The position numbers were made by a program, and so were the translations under genes. From NCBI GenBank assembly GCA_014529385.2, contig CM043963.1:100247412-100311411 (forward strand): a stretch of 64,000 bases of DNA, written 5' to 3'. This DNA comes from Adiantum capillus-veneris. Lineage: Eukaryota; Streptophyta; Polypodiopsida; Polypodiales; Pteridaceae. Shown here piece after piece: positions 33,203-44,734 of the stretch (position 1 is its first letter; each line of letters starts with the position of its first letter). The notes under the pieces are model-generated. The model made no database searches. It was not told the origin of the DNA and saw only the letters and a list, made by a program, of their open reading frames with translations.

Positions 33203-35982
33203 TCACGCACGCTCCATTGTGAGCTTACGAGCAAATGTTGTGCGAAAAAACCAATTGAACATCTCCTCTAAATAATTGGATTGCACCATTCCACCACCAT
33301 GTCGAGTATTTTTGAAGTACACTCCCCTTGCTCGATAATGGGACTTCTCCATGCTTTGAGTGCTAAAAATTTCAAGTGATCCATACTTGTGCATAAAAAA
33401 TGCACCATGCGCAAACAATATATGTTGTTCACATGAGTAAACGATCCACATTATTAAATAAAAACAATCCCTTGTAATGAATACACCATGTAAAATGAAT
33501 TACCATGTAATGTGTGATGTTATTTTCACCCCAAGAAAGGGTGAAGACCTTGGTAAAATCCGCCAAGGCTTCTTGAAATGATTGGCGTTGTTCTTCTGTT
33601 GTGCTGTTAAGGCCCATAAGCTTGACCATTTTATCAAAATGTGCCCAAACTTGCTTGCGCTTGTTTGCAAGCTCGCCATTTGAATCATTGTCGGTAGTAG
33701 CTTTGCATAACTCCTTCCAAAGATCCCAAAGGTTACCTGCCTGCTGGTTGGAGCTGTTTTGAGCATCATATCGACTTGGCTTTCCTTGGGAAACTTTCTT
33801 CAAAAAGTGTCTAGCTTTTTGTCCACTCATTGACACTTGTTGAGCAATTTCATGGGCCTCCCTTATGTTCTTTGCAGCAACGATAGACACATTTCCACGG
33901 TGACAGCCAATGGAATTCAAGAGTACCTCCACTCTTTCGATCGCTTCCTGGGACTTTTCCAACGGTTTCATCGTGAAAGCATAGTCAATGTGGAGCTTCA
34001 ATAGCCTATCAAAAATGCGCATGAATGCGTGTAATGTACAAAAATGTACATTTGATAGAGGAAATCGAAAGATTGGATTCCAAGCGTGGTCCTTTTGATC
34101 ACGGTCTGGGGCATTGAGCATGGGACATCTCAGAATAGACGATTCCCATTCTCTACCTTCATCTCTGACATCACGACAATCTAACCCTTGTTCTCCATGC
34201 CCTTGCCATGGAAGCATGGATCCGGCCTTTGCGGTGCTCTTATGTGATTTTTTTCCATTAGGTTTGTACCCTCGAGTGCAAAATGGACAAGGCATGAGAG
34301 AAGAAGCTCCTTGTTTGCAGCCAAGCAAACACTTTATGGTCTTCAAATCCCCACCTAAGTGCCACTCCACATCATAACTACCAAAACCCTCAATCTCCAA
34401 CTTCTGACCTACAATTTGGGAGTGTATTACTTCTGTGATCCATGGAGTTCTCTCAAAAATCCATGAAAGTACTCCATTGGTCTCCTTGGGCACCTCAATA
34501 GCACCCAACCACCAAATGTCTTTCTCTGATTGCACGCTAAAAGATGTAGTGGGAGATGGCTCGACTGAATCCCTTCGCTTGGTTTGCAAAAGGGCCTCGT
34601 TCATTAGAGTGACACTTAGCCTCTCTAACCTTCGGCCTTTCACTATTTGACACTCATCGAGTTTCAACACAAAAGCGAATTTTGTGCCAAGCACTACAAA
34701 ATAAATAGTGCTAAGACGTTAAACTTCAGAGTCTATGATAAGAATAATACCAAAGAAAAAAGTAAAGTGTGTCACCTTCTTCAGGTAACTCATAAAATCT
34801 AAGCATGGCTTCTTGAAGCCTTCTAAGATCCACGAAAATATTGTTCCACATTGTGTAAGGAAAGCCCTTCTCCGAAGGTCTTATGGATTGTTTCTTACCT
34901 TTTCCCCTTGTCTTTGTTGCGCACGAAGCATAAAGGGAAGTTGGCATTGTGTCCTCAATGTGTAGGTATGTCCCAATGAGGGAGAACACATCTTCGTTTG
35001 TGGCCTTCTTTGCGAGCTTGACCTTGTGAGGAACGGGAAATAGGTTTTCCACAATGCCATGTTCTTTGAGGGCATCCTTTAGGAGTTGGAAAATAGCCTG
35101 ATATGCTTTGGTACTGATTCCAGCCTCATCACAAGCTTGTTGAACGTCATCATCACTAACCACATTTCTTAATTTATGCATAAGGTCCTTGGTGACTGCA
35201 TCCTTAATGTGCTTACCTCCAGGTGACTGTAAGATAGAAATCACGTCCTGGGTATTGAGACAACTAGTGAGAAGGTTGACTCGATCATCTTGGCTTGTTC
35301 CACCGCATGCCTCCTAGATGAAGTTTCTAGCAACAAATAAACATAAATGTTAGAAAATAGTGTGAAGTAAGAATGCATCATGCAAGTAAAGAACAAATAA
35401 CCTTGTGGCTGTAACTCGTCGTTTGTGTGCTCCTCCCGAATGTGCAAGAGTTTCAATGGATGAATACGTGCGTTTGCGTTCCCTTGCACCAAGGGGTGTT
35501 TCTTTCAAGTATGTGATGGTGTTGGTAAGCTTCTGGATGTGGGACTCCTTTTCTTGCATTTGTTGTTCAAGAGTTTTAACTACCCTCTCCGAAGAGACAA
35601 CACTCTCTTGTAATGCCGTCGTCTTGAGGTGAAGAGCTTGACATTCGTGCATCCACATATGCAAAGAAGCACCTGTACCCATACACAACCGCTTGCAATA
35701 GCCTAACAAACCTGCTTCTCCCCTGCCAAGAAATTGAAGAAATGTGGAAAGGCTATTAAACGGTGGATGGAAGAGGCTTATAGGATTGTAAGGGTACAAA
35801 TGGCCATCCACCCAAATGTCAACATTGGTCTCACAAGCGGTGCGACGTTCCTGTGATGACCTTTGATCACCTTCACTAGTGGTCTTCGGTGCAAATGCCG
35901 TGGGTAAGCGAATATGTATGCTTTTGGTGTGCGGAGTACGTGGTGGTGGAAGCAAACCATTTGTGATGTCCGTGAGCACCAT
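33203..35982 (-). pseudogene. Spliced DDE transposase-like gene
   Basis: Minus-strand exons. The first (ATG at 35982 to about 35404) encodes a tail ending in a coiled coil (VVKTLEQQMQEKESHIQKL). The second is about 35320-34776. An 82-bp intron (34694-34775, GAAG|GTGACA ... TTTGTAG|TGC) joins in frame to the third, 34693 to about 33500. The third has KFAFVLKLDECQ, GSYDVEWHLGGDLKTIKCLL followed by a CPFC pair, then a helical region. A last segment in another frame (33451-33203) has FFMHKYGSLEIFSTQSMEKS. D (KLDE), D (GGDLK) and E (SMEK) are plausible DDE residues; superfamily not assigned. The exon 1/2 and final junctions are not clean, so it may be inactive. Confidence 0.4.
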
Positions 35983-36067
35983 GGAAGCTGTTGCGTGAGG
36001 AAGCAAATGATGAAAAGATAGAGGGGGAAGGGTAAAGAGGTTGAAGAAGATGGGAGGAGAGAAGGAG

Positions 36068-36192
36068 GGAGGGGGGGGGGGGGGGGGGGGAGGGAGAGAT
36101 TGGGGAGGAGGAGGAAGGTAGGGGCAGGGAGGGAGAGGAGAGGGAGAGGGAGAGAGAGAGAGGACGGAGGAGGGAGGAGGGAGGAGGAGGAG
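36068..36192. repeat. G run and GGA-rich tract upstream of the transposase-like gene
   Basis: A G run of over 20 bases, then GGGAGAGATTGGGGAGG and GAGGAGG repeats. On the minus strand this is a CT-rich leader upstream of the gene starting at 35982. It produces spurious PPPSLLL frames that I do not call. Confidence 0.7.
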
Positions 36193-36554
36193 GAGGAGAG
36201 AACAAAATGTTTATTACTTTTTGGGGGAAAAGAGTTTTGAAAAAATGGACTTTCTAAGCTTGTGGGTTAAAAAGTGGATCAAAAAATGATTTTTGGATAT
36301 GTATATATGTTGGGAGGGAGATTTGAGTTAGAAACAAGTAAAAATGATTTTTTTTTAAAAAAGTCAAATTTTGTCTCTTTGTGACCCACGTTTTTGCTGA
36401 TGTGGACACACCCCTATGCTTCCTTCACTTTAAAAAAAGCTAGAGAGAGAAAGTAACCCTTTAGGTCCACATCCTACATTTGTCAAAAAAAAAGTTTAGA
36501 AAAGCCTACTCAAAACTACCTTCTTCAATGCCCTTGCCCCCTAAACCCCACACA

Positions 36555-36626
36555 ACATTAGCCTTAATCCCTAAAAATTAGGATTCCTTATAAGGCCCAT
36601 GCAAGGTTCATATTTCTCCTAATGCT
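36555..36626 (-). repeat. Right terminal inverted repeat of nested element
   Basis: Ends ...TATTTCTCCTAAT at about 36625, the inverse of the left ATTAGGAAAAATA. ATTAGCCTTAATCCC at about 36557 is the inverse of the left GGGATTAAGGTTAAT. Confidence 0.55.
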
Positions 36627-36629
36627 AAA

Positions 36630-36833
36630 CCAATTATTGAAGACCCTCCTGAAGTTGAAGACCAAGAAGAGGTGCTAAAACCCGAAGCTGTTCTTCGGCA
36701 TGAAGACAAGGTACTACAACATGGTAAGATTATCTGACGGTATCTTATTAAGTTCAAAAATTATCCTTTTGAAGATGCTAGATGGATGCAAGGAATACAG
36801 CTTAAGGATAGTATGAACCTTGTCAATGCTTAG
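36630..36833 (+). pseudogene. gypsy pol C-terminus with chromodomain-like segment
   Basis: Resumes the pol frame interrupted at 26974: PIIEDPPEVEDQEEVLKPEA, then HEDKVLQHGKII, a TGA, and RYLIKFKNYPFEDARWMQ. The phrase YLIKFKNYPFEDARW is the chromodomain core of plant chromoviruses, which can target integration to chromatin. One TGA interrupts the domain and TAG ends the reading at about 36831. Confidence 0.8.
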
Positions 36834-37210
36834 AATGCTACATTAGAGTAAGCAAATGTACAAATTTCTTTTAAATGACTCATGTTTTTCTCTTATAAGA
36901 CTAGTCCTCTTTTTAATTGTGCACAAATTTAACTAATATGCATGCTTAGAATCATGTTTGTGATGAGGACGTCTCTCAAACACCAAGTAGAATTTGTCAC
37001 TCTACTTTGGGAGAATGAAATGGACTAAAGAGCAGACATGCTTGCGGCAACTATGTCTCCCAAGCACCAAATGGATTAGTCATCCATCTTGGAAAGATGT
37101 TGTAGGGTAAAAAGGGATCCTCTACCCGCTAAGTAAAACTGACTAATGACTAAGGCTTTATCTCTTCTACCTCATAGTCTAGGATAACTATGATTTCAAG
37201 AGAGAGGTAA
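36834..37210 (+). other. gypsy 3' untranslated region and polypurine tract
   Basis: No coding sequence. Two CACCAA-tagged phrases (TCTCAAACACCAAGTAGA near 36974 and TCCCAAGCACCAAATGGA near 37057) are loosely repeated. The purine stretch AAGAGAGAGGTAA (37198-37210) directly precedes the 3' LTR and serves as plus-strand primer. Confidence 0.7.
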
Positions 37211-38808
37211 TGTCATAAAATCTAATATCTAATATCTAACCAACCCAAATGATTTTCTCATATTAAATTGATCACTTAATGTGGGAGAATAGATGGGAAC
37301 AAGTGTTAAGATATAGACATGTGCTTATAGATCTATCTCAACACGGGCCGAATGGTAAAGGGGCTCAAATGAGAGATGGTCTATCAAAGAGCAAGGCTAA
37401 TAAATGGAGCATAAGACCTTAGGGTTAGCTTCATTGAAGACCTCCAATAATGTGTGTAAAAGACCTTTGACCTTAGTAAGCTAGGGCTGAGCTTGAGGCG
37501 CGGGAACCCGACCCAGCTCCAAGTGCTTGTCCTGCTTGTCATGCTTGATGATTGAGGTGCTTGAGATGCTTGAGGTGCTTAATTATTGAGATGCTTAAGG
37601 TGCTTGACATGCTTGAGATACTAGAGTTGCACTTGAGGTGAGAACCCAGCCCAAGCTTAAATTGCTTTTGAGCCAAGCTTGTGGTGGGATTGAGCCTATG
37701 CATGAGGGGCTTGAGGTGTCAAAAAGTCAAAGATTCAATCCCTAAAAGGAGGGGGTGATCCCTACATGAGGGGGGATGAGAGAGAACACCCATACACTCT
37801 CACAAGGCATGCATGGTACAAAGAAAGCAAAAGGGACACTTGTCAAGTTCCTCCTCATGTTGCCCTCATGGTGTGCCTGAAGCCTATTGGTTGGCCACCC
37901 AAGGGGTCCAATAATAATTTAGGAGATTTATTAATTGATTTAGCATTTATCTAGCCCTCTCTCTCAAAGGGGAAAGGGGGACACTTGTCTCAAGGCTACC
38001 CTTGCTGCTTGTAATGCCTCCTACTTGTGATTGGCTAGGCCTGGAGGGGTCCAATGAGCTTCAAGCATGAGCTACAAGGGGGGGTCGACCCAAGCAAGCT
38101 AGGGGGTTGCTTAGGGGGTATACTCACCCACACACACTCAAACACTCTCATTGTGTGCTATGCAAAGTGCAAGAGCTCCCTCTCCTTCTCCAAGCAAGTA
38201 GAGGTTGAGAGCCTACACCAACACTCTTGGATATGGAGTGCAAATCCAACCAAGAGCCATGCTTCAATGCTTAAGCTTGCCATCTCCTTCTTCTTCAATA
38301 CTATGCTATTATGTATGCTAGCAACAAGAGTTATGATAAGTGAGGAACTAATTCTTTCTCCTACGAAATGTTTCTTCTTCCTCTTCCCTACCCTCATTCC
38401 CTGCTAGCTCTCTCCACCTTCGAAGGTGTTTGAGGTCTTGGGATAGTTAAAGATTTCTTCAAGTTTATGTTATGTTTGTGATGCATGAAGCTTTCCATCT
38501 TCATTGCATCACCTAGGTCACAAGGAACACAGAGATTGTATTATAACAAGTCTCTCTTAATGGGAGAAATCATAATACAAATGCCTATTGGAGGGGGGAC
38601 CGGCTCCACATAAATCCGGTCCTCAACTGTTGTCATGTTCTCTAAATTCTCTCTCTTGCAAAAGTAATGTTCATGACAAGTTAACTAATTGCTATGATTA
38701 TGTTGCTATCTTCAATTATGTTCACCCGCTATGCTCACAAAGTCATTTCTCAAAAGTACTCTCATTAATTTCCGCTACTCTCAAATTAAATAGGCCAATT
38801 TCATTACA
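37211..38808 (+). repeat. 3' LTR (1598 bp)
   Basis: TGTCATAAAATC to TTTCATTACA, colinear with the 5' LTR apart from scattered substitutions and small indels (e.g. GGGGCCAATGG against GGGCCGAATGG near 37345). It is followed by the duplicated target TCATC. Confidence 0.95.
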
Positions 38809-41136
38809 TCATCTTAGCCTGGGGCTGGTTCGCAAAGGTTGGCTCTTGAAGATGAGGAGGACTTGATTAGCAATGTCCGGTACATCTTCATAATTTCCCT
38901 TGGCATTCAGATCTAGTGCTACTAAGAGCTTTCTTTTTTAGAGTAGTACTTCTACTTTATTGGAGTGAGGGCCACCATTTCATGGCCAAAGTTCTTGACA
39001 AGCTCATCTAGCTTGATCATCAGAAGGGCCACTGACTTGAGCACCTTGAGTTCATATTTCATGTATTCCTTATGTGGTCCTTCTAGCATGTCTTTCTTCT
39101 ATCTCACCTCGAGTATTTGTATGCTCCTTCTCTTCTTCAAAGTCTGAAATATCTCCCTTGGATGAAGTACTTAAAAGGTCCACATGGGGTAAGTCTATGC
39201 TCTCAGACTCTATCATTTTCTATGTCTGAGGGATGGGTACAATAGCTTTTGCTTGTAGATCATTGAGTTTCAAAGCTTTGGCTTGCAATTCCCTTGTGTG
39301 CATTTTTTGTTTGGCTAGTGAACTTATTAGCTTGTGCTTTGGTCAGTTGTTATTTGAGTTCTTTGATCCTGTGTTCCCTTTGGGAATTGGTTGCCATCAT
39401 TCCAGCCATGAGTAGTTGTTGTTGCAACTTCTCTTATTGTGGCTCAACTTTTAAGGCCTTGATCTCCTCAGCTGTTGTGATAGGTGATTGAGAGGTAGAT
39501 ACATGTGTTTTAATTTCTAGGAGGGTAGAGAGGGTGTGCTTCACCACATCATAGGACCTACACACTTTGCAGTACTTCTTTGTCTCCCCCTCCAGAGCCT
39601 CCTCTAGGGCTTATTACTACATCTATACTTTGTGTTAGCCTCTATCTAACTCTCCAGATTTAAATAGATGCTGGTAGCATTTGATTTTTCTCTCTTTAGA
39701 TCTTCTTGAAGTTTCTCTTTGTCCTCTGGTAGACTGCTTACTTGTTGCTTCAGTCTTTCTATCTCTTGGTTGGTCTTGAATGGTTTTGCTTTGGCATCCT
39801 TAGCATCTTGAATGCGTAGTTTTGAGATCACCTTCTGACACTTGAATCAAAATTCAATCATCTCTAAATGTGCTTTTAGATCAAACTTGTGAAGGATTTG
39901 ATCCACTGCCTCTGCATCTTCTTCTGTAAGAGGTGGTACATCTCCTCTTGTTGGTGTTTCTCTTTGTTGGGATGTTTTAACAACGTGCTCCTTCTTTGAC
40001 AGATCCTCTTTTATTTGCTCCATGGGTTGTCTTTGGTCTTCCTTGCAGTTTTGATCTTACTTTCCTATTTTAAAATATTTCTTGTCCACTTTAGACTCTC
40101 TCTTTCCCACTTTGTCTTTAGTATTTTCTTGATTCTGATTTGCAGGAGGAGGGGATGGTGGTTTGAGAGAGATGTGCAACTCTCTCTCTTTTTCCTTCTC
40201 CTCATGCCTTGTTGTTGTACCCATATCTTTGGTAGATTTTTTTCCATAGACTGTTGGTTGCAAGGTAAATCCTTGAGAGATTCCAAATTGTTCTTTTGCC
40301 TTTTGTACTTATCTTTCTCCCTTCGGTTAGCTTTGTGTTTCAAAACATCATGGATATTTTGACAGAAAGATCACGTCAGTCTAGCTACTGATGTCACTTT
40401 CTAGTCTCTTTCTTCCCTACGTTCATGTACATTCTATTGTGGTCACTCCCCTTCAGGTTTGCTTCCACCAAGTTCTCTAGAATGTAGTTTCCGAAATCAA
40501 AATTTATGGCTCTTGTCTTTGCTAAGACAATGGCCATACCTATTGCCACATGGAGGATGGGATCTTTGTACCTTGCTGGCTTTTGAACCTTCAAATGCTA
40601 GGAGATCAACTCAAGAGACAACTTTGTTTCTGAATAGATGAGGTCCTTGTACCTGAGCTTGTGCCCTTGTTGCTTCACAAATGTTTTGTTATTGTCAATA
40701 GGTTTTGTCTTGTGAAGAAGATTGTGGATTCCAATAGGCAGGTGGAGAGCTTGGTTGATGAGCTCACCCATGATCTTTTCTCTAACCGTTGGCTCATCTT
40801 TATTGGTAAGTGTGTCTTCTCCATTATATTGGATGGAGTTCATTAACTCGTGGGCTCTTTGGAAATGTGTGCCCCACCATGGTAGCCTGAAGAAACTGTC
40901 TAGATAGAGGCAGCATCACCATCCAAGACATTGGGCTTCTGATGCAAGGTCCAAAGCTCATTCGAAAAAAATGTTGCTTTCACTTTTGTGCTGTCTGCTG
41001 CTTGGAATTTCCCAATAAAGATATTTGGTGGGATTTGGGCCAACTCTTTATCTATCGCATGAGCTTTTTTGTTTGAGGAGATGTCTATGACCTCGTAGGG
41101 TGAAATCTCCCACTCCTTTTGAACCTTTTTGTACAA
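38809..41136 (-). pseudogene. Decayed long ORF, part 1, unidentified
   Basis: On the minus strand from 41136 downward, readable segments alternate with stops: EWEISPYEVIDISSNKKAHA, then VREKIMGELINQALHLPIG with KTKPIDNNKTFVKQQGHKL, then DPILHVAIGMAIVLAKTRA, a coiled-coil segment near 39646-39831 (EIERLKQQVSSLPEDKEKL), and VALLMIKLDELVKNFGHEM near 39000. The order and spacing suggest one large protein, perhaps an old mobile-element gag-like product, but I recognise no family. The gypsy element interrupts it; the remainder is at 20310-21237. Confidence 0.4.
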
Positions 41137-41346
41137 AATTTTGCTACCAAAAAGTCATCTATTTAGGGTCCAAATACTGATTCATAAGTTGTTGAAAAGT
41201 CAAAATAACACAAACTTGACCATAAAATGAAAAATGAGCATAACTTGACTAAAAAAATTCCAAATCTAACCAACCTTCACGAGTGTGACTATGAAAACTA
41301 CATGCACTAGATCAAAGCGTTGTAGGTCAATTATGGGTCAAAGGTA

Positions 41347-42578
41347 CATGAATCGCAATCCTTGTTGGAGCACATTTTGAGGAGCTATTTTCACCATTTG
41401 ATTTAGCATGCTGATGAGATGCTTTAGGAATCTTTCGTGATTTGGATCACTAGTCTGAGATCTAAGCCAAAATTTTAAAATTTTGTGCAAACTTGAGGAA
41501 TTTGGAACTTTTACTAGGGTTTTGATCTCCAATTTACTTGAAACTTTAGGGCTAGGCTTTATTAGGTATTTGGGATCTAATAGCTTGATTTTGATCTAGA
41601 AATTTGAAAAAGGTTCATGGATCGCGATTAATGTTTGGTCACATATTGAGGTGAAACTTTGGTAACAAGTTCTTATAGCCTATCCTAGCACACTTGTGGA
41701 ATCTTTTTAAATTTGGATCTATTTTTCCTAAGTTTACCCAAATTCTTAGTCTATGGCCCAATTTTTCCAACTTTTCCATATTGGTTTTTTGGAGCCCAAT
41801 TTGATTGATCCCTATGGCTAGTGGAAATTGATTCTTGCTAATCTAATGCTTTGAGATTGGTATTTACCCCCATGTCTATCTGTCTGTCAGTTTTCACTAA
41901 TATTGGAATTTAATTGACCATCTCGACTGAGCTGATAATATCTGACCATTTGGTTAGCATTTCTTGGCTTTCTTTTGAACACTTAAGTATACCATAAGCC
42001 CACTTTTCAGTTTAAGACCTTGTTTCTAAAAAAACTTATCTTGCAATTTAAAGTCTCTGTAATTGCCCCTTTCTTGAAAATCTGACCAACATTGCACAAT
42101 TCCCTCATTACTTGGTCACCTTTATACATGTGCACATTGTGAACAATAAATTTACCAAATCTACCCCCTTAAGGTACATGGATCATGATCCATGTTTTTG
42201 ACCCAATTTGCACCACATTTGAGGGGAAGGTTCCACACAAGTCAACTAATCTATTGGCCATACCCTTTTGTTGTTGGGATCAGTTTTTCATTGCATGGGT
42301 CAAAATGACCATTTGCAGACTGAGATCTTGAGCTTTTGGGGTTTTTGGATCTAGAGGATTCCATTTTGACCAAAATTTGTAGTGTCACTCCCCATGTTGT
42401 GGTCTAATTGCTTGTAAAATTTTCTATAAATCTTGCATAGTTGCGTACATGGATCATGATCCGTGTTTGACAAAATATTTGATCTTTAATCACAAGAGTG
42501 AGTAGGCCTTGTGGAGGGGAGTAAATTGGTGAAAACTTCTTAATTTCTGAGATGGAGGAACATGGATAATGATCCATG
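41347..42578. repeat. Palindrome-punctuated array A
   Basis: Five occurrences of an 18-bp palindrome CATGGATCATGATCCATG, perfect at 42177-42194 and imperfect at 41347-41364, 41616-41633, 42448-42465 and 42561-42578. Spacings are 269, 561, 271 and 113 bp, close to multiples of 135-140 apart from the last. Between them the sequence is poorly conserved, with a loose theme near the palindrome (e.g. GAGGTGAAACTTTGGTAAC). No coding potential. Confidence 0.65.
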
Positions 42579-42882
42579 TTCCACTCATAATCCCGACTTC
42601 GATGGGATGGTTGGATTTGTTATGCTTGGGGAGCCCAATGATGATTTTTTAAAAATATTTATACCCCATTTAACCCCCTTATTGGTTTCTGACAGTTTGT
42701 AGATTTCACGACTTTGAATTGATCTTTAAAAACATTCTGGTGTTTTTTCTGTAGTGTGGGCAAGATACATTTGTTAAGTGTTGGTAGATGAACATACCTA
42801 TCAAATCTGGTGGGTTGTGATGGTCCAAAATGCTCATGGAAATCAAGAAGGTAGCAAGTCCACTCTTGGTCACAAAAGCTCT

Positions 42883-42885
<3 letters not shown>

Positions 42886-42933
<48 letters not shown>
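42886..42933. repeat. (GT)n microsatellite
   Basis: Uninterrupted GT run of about 48 bp. A short (TA)n tract lies at 43274-43293. The region 42579-44200 otherwise shows no gene; it is probably partly LTR of the element whose primer site follows at 44218. Confidence 0.9.
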
Positions 42934-42934
<1 letters not shown>

Positions 42935-44217
42935 CTCTATGTGTCTGATTTATTTGGGGTCCCAAGTGACTACTTACATTTGTCACCTTGATTTTCCATG
43001 GTATACTACCTACGGCTCAGACAATTCATCATTTGGATACTCAGTCACTGATTGCCCTTGATTTTACCAATTTGATCCGTCGTAAGTTGGCCTGAAATTT
43101 GACTTGTACCAAATCCTTCTGAATTTTACATGCTTGAAGCTCTTGCTTTGTTCATTTGGTGTTTTCTTTTAAAACTTGATTTGTCTAGTTTTATTAATCT
43201 TTTATCCTTATTAGCTAAAAATCAAAGAAAATTATTATTATTTGATAAAAAATTAGCCTTTTTTTTAACGCACTCATATATATATATATATATGAGAAGC
43301 TGGACACACCCTACGGAAAATGACTGCTTGACGGATTATTATTTTTGTAATTATTCATTTATTGAGAAAACCCGACATTTCACCTTTGTAAATATTGGGG
43401 CTTACAGAAGTTTCCAGATTGTATCTCAGTTTTGACATTTAGATTGAGTAGATGGTAAAATTGGAACATTAGGGTTTGAGATTGTAAGGTATTTATACCA
43501 CTTTTTGACCTTAATGAAAAACCTTTTGTCAATTTAAAAAGTTGGAAGTCTGTGAGTGAGCGTACTATGTACGAGAGAGAGTGAGAGCTTCATCTTGATG
43601 CTACGCGTGCAATGTTGGTTGGAATCGAGTGCGGAGAAGTGTAACGTGTTGTCCCCGACGAGAGCTACGCACCAATATCTACATTGCACGCGTACGGTCC
43701 AGTTTTGCGAGCTCGACCTACGAGCTTCATCTAGTGATTCGGTGAGCATACGTTATCCGTTTTCGCATTTCAGCATATCCACGCGTTCGTATTGAGTAGA
43801 GCTACACATTAGGCCTTTAGATTTTGGAAACGATGACCTGCAAATTTTGGCCAGACATCCTACGTGATTTTGCACCAGATGTTTTGGATTGGGATTTTGG
43901 TTCATAGACATTAAGGAGAGCACGACTATTGGTGTTAGTAGGGTCTCCTTCAAGTTCTGTGGTGTTTCGAGATTGTTTGATGGGTATTCGGCTCTAAAAA
44001 GCGTTGTAGGAAGTTTCCTCTTATGCACTCCTGAAGACTGTAGCTTAGACATTGGGTAGAGACCTCTGTACGAATTAGTTAGGAGTTGGTCGAGTATAGG
44101 TTGACACCTTATGCTTGCTTCCACGCGCCTGCAGGTTGAGCTTCGTCCTTAGCTGATAAATCTTGTTAGGTGAGTTCTTGCTGTGCTGACGTCCGTCGCG
44201 GCGTATCCATCCAACAT

Positions 44218-44235
44218 TGGTGCCGCTGCCTGGGA
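44218..44235 (+). promoter_or_regulatory. Primer binding site, Asp-tRNA-like
   Basis: TGGTGCCGCTGCCTGGGA resembles the TGGCGCCGTTGCCGGGGA-type site that plant Tat/Athila-like elements use with tRNA-Asp, with four differences. It follows an LTR-like end CCAACA. Confidence 0.6.
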
Positions 44236-44734
44236 CGAAAAACCTAGGTAGGTGACCGAAACTAGTCCTTGAGGATAGGGATTCTTTGGCTTGCCAAGAG
44301 TCTCGTTTTACATTTAGATAGGATCAGAGGGTGGAGGACTCTCTAGGTCTTAGAGGGAGTCTAGGGAACGTGTGTCTGGCCTAGATCCTTTGACTTAGGT
44401 AGACTTAGGTAGTTTTAGTTGAGTTGTGGTGTAGAGAGTAGGAGTGGTAGAAGCGGTGAGAGGAGAGCTTGAGAGTCCGGAGAGGCCAGGAAGCAACCAA
44501 AACACCATTATCACCATTTCACATGAGGAGTAGGAGTAGAGTAAGTAGGACATTCAGGGTCTAGAGCACTTCATGCATGTATACTTGCTTGTTGGATTCA
44601 TCACAAGGTTGTAAAAGACGCAAAAGTGTGTTTGAAAGCTGAAGTGAAGTCCAAAAGTTACTGTGAGTGTTTCTGATAGAGTTGCAGAGCATTAGGAGCA
44701 TTTCTGTCAGGAAAAAAATTATTTTTAAGCCAGG

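Larger units (their letters stand above)
26975..36626. mobile_element. Nested TIR element (about 9.65 kb) carrying an H3-like gene
   Basis: This segment splits the pol C-terminus. Pol reads ...LLKPYKGEPPT just before it and PIIEDPPEVEDQEEV just after. The ends are imperfect inverted repeats: left ATTAGGAAAAATA...GGGCCC...TTTGGGATTAAGGTTAAT, right end in reverse complement ATTAGGAGAAATA...GGGCC...TTAGGGATTAAGGCTAAT. More similarity is patchy for about 450 bp inward on each side, e.g. a CATTTTTTGA word at about 27319 and its inverse near 36277. Inside are three plus-strand genes (27765-30929), a central pair of foldbacks, and two minus-strand genes (H3-like, transposase-like) converging on them. 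No unambiguous target duplication was seen; a 2-bp AT is possible. It resembles a large DNA transposon of unidentified superfamily. Confidence 0.65.
21238..38808 (+). mobile_element. Ty3/gypsy chromodomain-type LTR retrotransposon with nested insert
   Basis: A complete insertion: 5' LTR 21238-22840, primer site 22842-22853, gag-pro-pol on the plus strand, polypurine tract 37198-37210, 3' LTR 37211-38808. The flanking 5-bp duplication TCATC is perfect. Pol order protease-RT-RNase H-integrase with a terminal chromodomain-like segment (YLIKFKNYPFEDARWM) places it among chromoviruses. The core without the 9.65-kb insert would be about 7.9 kb. The two LTRs are nearly colinear with only scattered differences, so the insertion is fairly recent. 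The copy itself is disabled: stops at 23409, 25087 and 26261, a frameshift near 25415, and most of integrase deleted near 26790. Confidence 0.93.

Noticed and set aside
35876-36205. Proline/serine-rich minus-strand ORF
   Set aside because: It is the translation of the G run and GGA-rich tract upstream of the transposase-like gene; composition alone explains it.
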